Part shown: piece by piece, positions 22,660-28,646 of the stretch | Position numbering within the stretch: the first letter of the stretch is position 1 | How the letters are laid out: each line of letters begins with the position of its first letter | Virus record (IMG/VR): IMGVR_UViG_3300034198_027116 | Span: 1 to 64,000 of that record | DNA: 64,000 nucleotides | Source of the DNA: a virus | Direction: 5' to 3' (one strand) | Notes under the pieces: generated by a model | What the model was told of the DNA's origin: nothing | Seen by the model: the letters and a program-made list of their open reading frames with translations, nothing else | The model's database searches: none | Made by a program: the position numbers and the translations under genes

Positions 22660-22683
22660 AACATGCCAACGTGGCATGTTTCA
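22657..22683. promoter_or_regulatory. 27-bp palindrome, copy 2 (perfect)
   Basis: TGAAACATGCCA (22657-22668), ACG, then the exact complement TGGCATGTTTCA (22672-22683). All 12 pairs match, making it the reference copy. It begins with the stop codon of the upstream gene and touches the CAGGAG ribosome binding site of the gene at 22694, so a bound protein or an RNA stem there would affect that gene. Confidence 0.85.
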
Positions 22684-22693
22684 GGAGACTAAG

Positions 22694-23155
22694 ATGCAGA
22701 CCTTTGTTCCAGAGTACGACTACGCAGTATGCGCGCGCGTGCTCGATCGCCAGCGCCTAGGTAAGCAGCGCGTAGAGTGCCTGCAAATCCTCAAGACGAT
22801 CGTCGCAGGTGACTCGGCGCGTGGCTGGCGCAACCATCCTGCGGTCGCGATGTGGAGGGGACACGAGTACGCGCTCGTGCAGTACTCCAACGCGGTATGC
22901 GACGAGTGGACTCGCAGGGGGTACCGCGATACCTGCCGGGAGAGCATCAGGCAGATCTTCGACGAGTGGCAGGAGGGCAAGTGCCTATCCTGGCACGAGT
23001 ACCCGTCGTGGTGGCTCGAAGCTGACATCCACGAGTCGCACAAGTCCAACCTCGTGCGTAAGCTGCCCGAGCACTACAAGAAGCTGTGGCCATCCGTAGC
23101 GGACGATATTTCGTATGTATGGCCGATATTTCGTACACAAGGAGAAACGAAGTGA
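22694..23155 (+). CDS. MSMEG_6728-like protein, possible DNA repair glycosylase
   Basis: A 153-residue protein with ATG 22694 behind CAGGAG. MQTFVPEYDY, LDRQRLGKQRVECLQIL (about 17-33), GWRNHPAVAMW (about 44-54), WTRRGY and YVWP near the end match the MSMEG_6728 family, which I associate with the pyrimidine-dimer glycosylase fold (T4 endonuclease V). If so it may excise UV lesions. The family link is from memory and the activity is untested. Confidence 0.65.
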   Translation: MQTFVPEYDYAVCARVLDRQRLGKQRVECLQILKTIVAGDSARGWRNHPAVAMWRGHEYALVQYSNAVCDEWTRRGYRDTCRESIRQIFDEWQEGKCLSWHEYPSWWLEADIHESHKSNLVRKLPEHYKKLWPSVADDISYVWPIFRTQGETK

Positions 23156-23655
23156 ATCGCACCGATGACATCCTCAGCATGAGAAGGGAAGGCATGACGC
23201 TCAAGGCAATCGGTGATCGCTATAACATCACGCCGCAGCGGGTGCAGCAGATCTGCAAGCAGCACGCTCCTGATCTAGCGAGCGAGCGTAACTGGCGATC
23301 GATCAGCGCGAGCAAGAAATACGACGATCGGCGCCAGCGTGTGCTTGACCTGTACCGAGGCGGCACGCGCAACCTCCACGAGATCGGCCGTCAGACCAAC
23401 AGCTCCTACAAGTTCGTACGCACAACGCTCTCTGACAGCGGGGACATCCAGATCAAGGAACCTTGGACGCAAGATCAGGTCGTCTCAGCGATGATCGAGT
23501 GGCGTCGTCTGCACGGCTCATGGCCTCGCAGCGATCAGTGGATGCGCCGAGGCTCGTGGTGGCCGTGTCGCGCTACCGTCGTCGGCCGATTCGGATGGAA
23601 GTCGTGCCTAGATCACGCCAAGGTACGGTGGGCGCAGAGAGAGATGGCGAAATGA
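23152..23655 (+). CDS. Helix-turn-helix DNA-binding protein
   Basis: A 167-residue protein with GTG 23152 overlapping the previous stop. A sigma region 4-like helix-turn-helix spans about 13-36 (GMTLKAIGDRYNITPQRVQQ). A second is likely near 60-85 (NLHEIGRQTNSSYKFVRTTL). The C-terminal 55 residues contain a Trp-rich homeodomain-like repeat known from actinobacterial and HNH-associated proteins. It is a candidate regulator, possibly of the nearby palindrome family. Confidence 0.65.
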   Translation: MNRTDDILSMRREGMTLKAIGDRYNITPQRVQQICKQHAPDLASERNWRSISASKKYDDRRQRVLDLYRGGTRNLHEIGRQTNSSYKFVRTTLSDSGDIQIKEPWTQDQVVSAMIEWRRLHGSWPRSDQWMRRGSWWPCRATVVGRFGWKSCLDHAKVRWAQREMAK

Positions 23656-23744
23656 TGTCCTTCATCTCTCACGTCCTCGGCATCCTGCTGGTGCTATCCA
23701 TCGCACTCTTCATCATCACGGGGTTGATGGGACGAGATAGATAG
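23652..23744 (+). CDS. 30-residue membrane peptide
   Basis: ATG 23652 overlaps the previous stop by four bases. One hydrophobic helix covers about residues 4-25, ending GRDR. It is the last rightward gene of this arm. The 23745-23846 gap after it carries only GC-rich sequence where the two arms converge. Confidence 0.5.
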   Translation: MMSFISHVLGILLVLSIALFIITGLMGRDR

Positions 23745-23846
23745 GCTCCGCGGGTGCGCCCGAGGGAGGGGAGGCGCGTCGCATTTTGCCTTGCGGCTTT
23801 ACCCTATCTGCCGGCGGAGGGGATACGCCAGCAGCTGGTCGTGGAG

Positions 23847-24515
23847 CTACGCAATCTTACCGTGCGGCATACCCAGGCCAGCCGTCACCGTACCGTCCTT
23901 GAGCACGACCTCCGTAACGCGAGCGCGCTTTCTGCCAGCGCAGATGTTAGAGACGTGAGCCCACGAGCAGTTGAAACGCTTGGAAATCTCCTCGAGCGTG
24001 GCTCCGTCCCTGCGCATGCGCCTAATCTGCACCACGTCCTCGTCGGATAGCGACTTGCCGCGCGGGATGAACATCCTGCCCTTGGCCGCCGCGTCTCGAA
24101 GGTTCTCGGCCTGCGTACCGGCGACCAGATGCTCGGGCGCCACGCACCAGCGGTTGTCGCAGGTGTGCATGACCACCTGTGGCATGACCTGACCAGGGTT
24201 GCTCAGGGCCCAGGCTACCCGGTGGGCCTTGCGCTTCCCGCCTGCTGCTCGGCAGGTGCCGTATCCGAGTCGGTCGAAGGTGCCCTTCCAGCGGCGGCAC
24301 CCGTTGTCGTCCGCGACCTCAACGTGGTCCCAGAAGTTCGCGGATTCGGCCGCGATGTCCCCGCTCAGCGCAGCGTCGCGATGACGCTTTAGCTTTCGCC
24401 GGCTACTAGGAGTAGCGGCTCGAACGACGTGATCTGGCTTGACAAAGCGCCCGTTCGCACCGCGCCAGATGCGAGTGTCGCCGAATCCCCTGAGCTCTGT
24501 GAGCTGCGCCTGCAT
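23847..24515 (-). CDS. HNH endonuclease, homing type
   Basis: A 222-residue protein. ATG 24515 is chosen because a -10 (TACAAT) ends six bases before it; the frame is open to 24599. The core has HRVAWAL, then HTCDNRWCVAPEHLVAGT, the HNH zinc-finger nuclease motif with metal Cys/His and catalytic His. A C-terminal helix-turn-helix (about 165-195, DGATLEEISKRFNCSWAHVSN) should bind the target. Free-standing HNH genes of this layout are usually homing endonucleases, here inserted at the junction of convergent operons. Confidence 0.85.
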   Translation of the reverse strand: MQAQLTELRGFGDTRIWRGANGRFVKPDHVVRAATPSSRRKLKRHRDAALSGDIAAESANFWDHVEVADDNGCRRWKGTFDRLGYGTCRAAGGKRKAHRVAWALSNPGQVMPQVVMHTCDNRWCVAPEHLVAGTQAENLRDAAAKGRMFIPRGKSLSDEDVVQIRRMRRDGATLEEISKRFNCSWAHVSNICAGRKRARVTEVVLKDGTVTAGLGMPHGKIA

Positions 24516-24521
24516 AACGGT

Positions 24522-24530
24522 ATTGTAACA
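24522..24530 (-). promoter_or_regulatory. Extended -10 placed for a leaderless mRNA
   Basis: Read leftward: TGT-TACAAT (24530-24522), then six bases, then ATG 24515. No ribosome binding site lies between, so transcription probably starts at the initiation codon. Confidence 0.6.
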
Positions 24531-24553
24531 ACTCGTATTACCGATTTCGCTGT

Positions 24554-24751
24554 CTATAGATAGATGGCGCTGAGCACCTCTCCACACTTGACGGCGCACT
24601 CCATGTCCCAGGTATAGACCACAAGCTGCACGGACTTCGAGTCTCTAGCTGCATACGGCCTGATCCTCAGGAGGTAGGCGGACACGCGGCCGTCCTCACC
24701 CTCATCCCACTCCCCTTCGTCGCAGTCGTCCCAGTCGCCCCAGTCAGACAT
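24554..24751 (-). CDS. Hypothetical acidic protein
   Basis: A 65-residue protein with an extremely acidic, Trp-rich N-terminus (Asp, Glu, Trp, Gly in residues 2-20) and a beta-like remainder. It overlaps the upstream gene by eight bases. No family is recognised. Confidence 0.55.
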   Translation of the reverse strand: MSDWGDWDDCDEGEWDEGEDGRVSAYLLRIRPYAARDSKSVQLVVYTWDMECAVKCGEVLSAIYL

Positions 24752-24947
24752 CGTCTAGGTCATCTTCGCCTAGATCGCGATGCCCGATCAGCTCGTCGAC
24801 GTTAGCTGCGATGCTACCCAGCGTAACCTCAAGACGCTCGAGCGTGTCCAGAGCGGTCAACCATGCGCATACCATCGCCCGATGATATGGATTATGGATC
24901 TCCTCCAGCGTCATGCGGAGTTCGTCTAGCGGTTCGTATTCGCTCAC
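24744..24947 (-). CDS. Hypothetical helical acidic protein
   Basis: A 67-residue, all-helical, acidic protein starting at GTG 24947, six bases after a TACAAT hexamer, so it may be leaderless. No family is recognised. Confidence 0.55.
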   Translation of the reverse strand: MSEYEPLDELRMTLEEIHNPYHRAMVCAWLTALDTLERLEVTLGSIAANVDELIGHRDLGEDDLDDV

Positions 24948-24953
24948 CCGCGC

Positions 24954-24959
24954 ATTGTA
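24954..24959 (-). promoter_or_regulatory. -10 hexamer for a leaderless start
   Basis: TACAAT read leftward, six bases before GTG 24947. A TTGACC lies upstream, but only 11 bases away, too close for a normal -35. Confidence 0.45.
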
Positions 24960-24972
24960 CTCAACGTCCAGG

Positions 24973-25668
24973 TCAAGCCGGGTACCAGACGCCGGCGACG
25001 GCCGCTAGGAAGTACCATGCCCCAAATAGCATCGCCAACGCGCTGCCCCAGATCACGATTAGTCGAGGACTAGCTACGTCGTCTAGGCGGTCAACGCCCC
25101 TGCACATGAGCCACGAGCAGAACATCATCGAGAGGCCTGCGAACGTCGCGATCACGACCAGCGCTACGCAGGCAAGCGTTCGATCATCTAGCGCAGACAG
25201 GATCAGCGCCACGGCTCCCGCGCTACCCCCGGCCCCGTGCATCATGCCTACCAGAAAAGCGCTACGTGGCGTGCGATGGACGTGCTCTCCGCCGTGCGTA
25301 TGAGAGTGCGCTACGCCCTGGTGGTGATAGTGCTGGTGTCTGTGCGGCAGCCTAAACAGAGCTCGAGTAGCCATTACCATGATGACAACGCCGACGCCAG
25401 CTTCGAGCCCCTGCTGAACCTTCTCGGGAAGCTCGGCCAAGAACAAGATGGCTGGTACGCCGAGGGCAATCATGGTAACGGCGTGACCCAGACCCCAACC
25501 CATCCCGATCAGGTGCGGGTTTCTGCGTTTTGCCCCGAGCCTGAGGGTTAGCAACGCGGTCAGATGATCGGGATCGGTGGCATGACGTAACCCCAACAGC
25601 ACCGCAAAGAGGCACACGAATACCCAACCGCTCCCGAGAGAGGCCAACCAGTGATCGAGGCCTAGCAT
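24973..25668 (-). CDS. Nickel/cobalt transporter-like membrane protein (NicO/NiCoT type)
   Basis: A 231-residue polytopic protein with about six membrane spans. GLRHATDPDHLTA (26-38) is the RHxxDxDH-type signature with which NiCoT and NicO transporters bind Ni2+ or Co2+. A His-rich loop (109-131) between spans is typical of metal-sensing or chaperoning segments. ATG 25668 overlaps the stop of the upstream gene. Such transporters are very unusual in phages. HupE/UreJ-type or other divalent-metal carriers are alternatives. Confidence 0.78.
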   Translation of the reverse strand: MLGLDHWLASLGSGWVFVCLFAVLLGLRHATDPDHLTALLTLRLGAKRRNPHLIGMGWGLGHAVTMIALGVPAILFLAELPEKVQQGLEAGVGVVIMVMATRALFRLPHRHQHYHHQGVAHSHTHGGEHVHRTPRSAFLVGMMHGAGGSAGAVALILSALDDRTLACVALVVIATFAGLSMMFCSWLMCRGVDRLDDVASPRLIVIWGSALAMLFGAWYFLAAVAGVWYPA

Positions 25669-26123
25669 CAGCGAGCCAGATTTGCCTCTACCTGCCGGCG
25701 AGTGAGCTCGCGCGAACAGGCCTCTGCGTACCGCTTGTGGGCTTCTACCAAGCCAGAGACCATGGCGTCTGCGGCATCTACCCGCGCAAACTCAGCCTCG
25801 ATCTGCAGGCGTCGATCGTTGACTCGGTCTCCCCCTAGTTGATCGCCGATAGAACGGAGTCGTCCTAGCTCGAACTTCAGCGATCGCTTCTGCGCTACGA
25901 CGATGCCGTGCAAGCTGGTGGTGCGAGCGAACTGCGCCGTGTAGTACGAGTGCATCTCGCCTAGCTCCAGCAGGCTAACGCTCGTGATGTCGGACGGGAA
26001 GGGCATCTCCTCTGCCTCTACCGCGCGCGGGAAGAACAGGCCTAGATCCTCCAGCATCGTCACTACCTGGTTGGTGATGGCGTCCAGGTCTCCCACTCCC
26101 ACTCCGCCCTTGAGCCTCGTCAT
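25668..26123 (-). CDS. Hypothetical helical protein next to Cas4-like nuclease
   Basis: A 151-residue protein. ATG 26123 is chosen for GGAGAG upstream and the ATGA overlap with the nuclease gene; the frame is open much further. Residues about 50-150 are helical with heptads. No family is recognised. Its position suggests it assists the nuclease, as small helical partners often do in phage recombination cassettes. Confidence 0.65.
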   Translation of the reverse strand: MTRLKGGVGVGDLDAITNQVVTMLEDLGLFFPRAVEAEEMPFPSDITSVSLLELGEMHSYYTAQFARTTSLHGIVVAQKRSLKFELGRLRSIGDQLGGDRVNDRRLQIEAEFARVDAADAMVSGLVEAHKRYAEACSRELTRRQVEANLAR

Positions 26124-26953
26124 AGCGGCAACTCTCCTTCGATGTAGTCCTTGGTCCACTCGGCGGCGACGCAGTCGATCTGAAAAGAGCAGGATCGGCA
26201 GTCTGGGTTTGCTGGCGCCTGCGGCAGGGGATCCGGCAACTTCTCTGCGTCGTAATAGTGACGTAACGCTGCGAGACGAGCCTCCAGAGCGGCCGCTACG
26301 TCGGAGTCTGCGTCCACCTTCACCTCTAGGTAGTCCTGCGATCCCTTGTCCTCGTAGAACAGCATCGCCTTGTCGATGCCCGACGCCTGCATGTAAGCCA
26401 GCAGCTGCATCTGATACGCGCGGTACGGTGCGGCGTCCTGCTTGATCGACGAAAAAACTCGGGGGTTCGCCCCCTTGATGTCGACTATCCATAGCTCGCC
26501 GTCGATCAGCAGCACGCAGTCGATGGTGCCACGAACCATCTGATCTGGCATCTCTACCCCGACCTCTAGGAGTAGTTCGCCTCCTTCGTCGAGCACGATG
26601 CCCGTTCCGGGCACCCAGCTTCCGCGCGCCACCAGACCCATCTCCACGAACAACGCCTGCCACCGCAGATGGCGCCAGTTACCGTCGAAGAAGATGTTTG
26701 CCAACCTCGCGTCTGGCACCTCCTCCTGCGGGTATCCCAGCAGCTGGAAGAACTGTTGCCGCATGCAGCGATCTAGCCCACTCGCGCTAAAGCTACGAGA
26801 ACGAGAGCGCGGGGGCTTGACAGCCAACGCTACTATCGCTTGCAAGGTATCGCTGGAGAACTGTGGAGTACCCAGGCGCAGAAACGCGTCTACTCGGGGC
26901 GTCAGCACGTCACCCCGTCGGTGCTGCAGCAGCCTCTTTCTGATGTTACTCAT
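26120..26953 (-). CDS. Cas4/RecB-like PD-(D/E)XK exonuclease with Fe-S cluster
   Basis: A 277-residue nuclease. Active-site motifs are H95, D145 (RGTIDCVL), D158-I-K160 (IVDIKG) and QMQLLAY (183-187, motif QxxxY). Cys63 plus Cys252, Cys255 and Cys261 match the four ligands of the 4Fe-4S cluster of Cas4 and AddB. Such enzymes resect DNA ends. No CRISPR array or cas1 is present, so it most likely serves phage recombination together with RecA three genes away. Confidence 0.85.
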   Translation of the reverse strand: MSNIRKRLLQHRRGDVLTPRVDAFLRLGTPQFSSDTLQAIVALAVKPPRSRSRSFSASGLDRCMRQQFFQLLGYPQEEVPDARLANIFFDGNWRHLRWQALFVEMGLVARGSWVPGTGIVLDEGGELLLEVGVEMPDQMVRGTIDCVLLIDGELWIVDIKGANPRVFSSIKQDAAPYRAYQMQLLAYMQASGIDKAMLFYEDKGSQDYLEVKVDADSDVAAALEARLAALRHYYDAEKLPDPLPQAPANPDCRSCSFQIDCVAAEWTKDYIEGELPL

Positions 26954-27308
26954 CGCCGCGCTCTAACTCGCGCAAGTCGTCCAGCCTCACGACGGCCCAG
27001 GTCTCCCCGCGATCTCCGTCCTTCCAAAAGGTAACCGCTAGCATCGGGCGGCGACCCTCTCGCAGCGCTCGTTCGGTCAGATCCTTGGTCAGCGATAGCT
27101 TGACGCCGTACGAGGCGGCCGAGGTCTCCTTGGAGTCCACGAGCCAGCGATCTGCAGCTACGTCAAAGGGCAGGTTCCCCGCCCCGGACATGGCTCGACG
27201 ACGTCCTCCGCTGAGCTTAGCGGCGATGTCGCTCTCACCTGGCAGAGAGCTGAAGCCCTTCTTGCCCGGCTCCGGGCGTTCTGGGCGAGCCCAGTTAGGC
27301 AGCTTCAC
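26946..27308 (-). CDS. Putative PD-(D/E)XK Holliday-junction resolvase-like protein
   Basis: A 120-residue protein. GESDIAAKLSGGRRR near residue 25, a following FDV/ADRW and VDSKETSAAS near residue 57 resemble the E...D...(D/E)xK core of archaeal-type and phage junction resolvases. It overlaps both neighbours (Cas4-like nuclease and a small gene). The call rests on motif pattern alone. Confidence 0.55.
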   Translation of the reverse strand: MKLPNWARPERPEPGKKGFSSLPGESDIAAKLSGGRRRAMSGAGNLPFDVAADRWLVDSKETSAASYGVKLSLTKDLTERALREGRRPMLAVTFWKDGDRGETWAVVRLDDLRELERGDE

Positions 27309-27577
27309 AGCGGTAGCACTCCCTTGGCGGCGGAGCGATAACGCTGAACAAGCTCTATCGCGTCGCTCGTGGTCGTTGCCTCCTTGGCGTGCTCCATCAC
27401 CTCTTCGGCAACCGAGCTAGCAGCCATCTCGTCGAGGCCTAGCACCGTGATCCCGTACGTCATCAGCGATACGTGCATCGCCATGTTGGCGGCCATACGC
27501 GTGCTCTGAGCGCCCATGGCCGTATCGTAGATCATGGGGGCGATGGTACCGACGCTGCTGGTGGTGCCGTTACTCAT
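27305..27577 (-). CDS. Hypothetical Met/Ala-rich protein
   Basis: A 90-residue, helical protein, rich in Met, Ala and Thr, overlapping recA by eight bases. No family is recognised. Confidence 0.58.
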   Translation of the reverse strand: MSNGTTSSVGTIAPMIYDTAMGAQSTRMAANMAMHVSLMTYGITVLGLDEMAASSVAEEVMEHAKEATTTSDAIELVQRYRSAAKGVLPL

Positions 27578-28646
27578 CAGCTTCGTCTTCTGCGTCGTCG
27601 TCCTCGGGTACGCCGTCGTCGCTGTCGTCGGTCATGGGCAGCACGCCGTCGCGGAGTAGGTCATCGACCATCTGCCCAAGCTCGTCCGGGTTCTCGGCGA
27701 TCTTCTTGAGCGCCCCCTTGGCGAAGCGCACCCTGTTGTCTCCCCACACGTAGTACTGGCCCTCGATCTTGATCAGGCCCATCTCCAACCCGAGGTTCAG
27801 GAGCTCGTTGGCCTCGTCGACCAACCCACGCTCCAGGTCAAACAGGAAGATCGCCTCCTGGAAGGGCTGCCCTACCTTCGACTTCTCGATCTTGGCCTGG
27901 ATCATCTGAGCAACCTCTACCTTGCCGTTGACGACCTTGCCACCTCTCCAGCGCTTGCGCTCTTCCTTGATGGTCTCGATGCGGCTAAAGCGCACGCGAT
28001 GAGTCGCGTAGAAACCGAGAGCCTTTCCGCCCGGCGCGCGCACCGGAGACCCAAACATCACTCCCACCGCTTCGCGTAGCTGGTTGATGCAGATCAGAAT
28101 CGAGTCGGTGTTGGCGCTCGTCAACTTGCGCATCGCCTTGCTCATGAGCGCGGCCTGGCGCGCCATCGTCTCCTCGCCCATGCGCCGTTCGGCCTCGGCC
28201 TTTGGGACCAAGGCAGCGATGGAGTCCACGACGATGATGAAGTCCCCCTGCAGCAACAGCTGCTCGATCACGTCGAGCCCCTCGTCACCTCGCAGCGAGC
28301 GATCGATGAGCAGCAGGTTCTCTACGTCTACCCCCAGCTGCTCGGCGCGTTCCGGCTCGAAGCTACCCTCTAGGTCGTAGAACGCGGCTCGCATGCCGGC
28401 GGCCTGAGCGTTTGCGATCGCCTTCAGGGAGAAGTAGGTCTTCAGGGTGGATAGCTCGCCGGAGAACTCCACCGTGCGCCCCTTGACGAGGCCACCTCCG
28501 AGCGCGCGGTCTAGGGAGCGCGAGCCCGTTGAGACAAAGTCGAGCACGATCTCAGAGGCTCCCACGAGAACGTCTCGCTTAGCTCCGCCCTCCTTCCGAT
28601 AGAAGTCATTGATCTGCTTACGCAGGTCTTCGATGTCAGCTCTCAC
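27570..28646 (-). CDS. recA: RecA recombinase with atypical P-loop
   Basis: A 358-residue RecA. Walker A reads GELSTLKT (63-70) where bacterial RecA has GPESSGKT, so the Gly before the Lys is Leu. The catalytic Glu lies in DLEGSFEP (about 91-98), Walker B is VVDSIAAL (139-146), and the L2 region has GVMFGSPVRAPGGKALGFY. The acidic C-terminal tail is typical. From memory, T4 UvsX also lacks the canonical Gly (GPSKSFKS). The gene overlaps dnaE by 11 bases. It should form the strand-exchange filament for phage recombination. Confidence 0.92.
   Translation of the reverse strand: MRADIEDLRKQINDFYRKEGGAKRDVLVGASEIVLDFVSTGSRSLDRALGGGLVKGRTVEFSGELSTLKTYFSLKAIANAQAAGMRAAFYDLEGSFEPERAEQLGVDVENLLLIDRSLRGDEGLDVIEQLLLQGDFIIVVDSIAALVPKAEAERRMGEETMARQAALMSKAMRKLTSANTDSILICINQLREAVGVMFGSPVRAPGGKALGFYATHRVRFSRIETIKEERKRWRGGKVVNGKVEVAQMIQAKIEKSKVGQPFQEAIFLFDLERGLVDEANELLNLGLEMGLIKIEGQYYVWGDNRVRFAKGALKKIAENPDELGQMVDDLLRDGVLPMTDDSDDGVPEDDDAEDEADE

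Noticed and set aside
22689-22695. TAAGAT as a -10 after the perfect palindrome
   Set aside because: It overlaps the ATG of the gene at 22694, which has a normal CAGGAG ribosome binding site.
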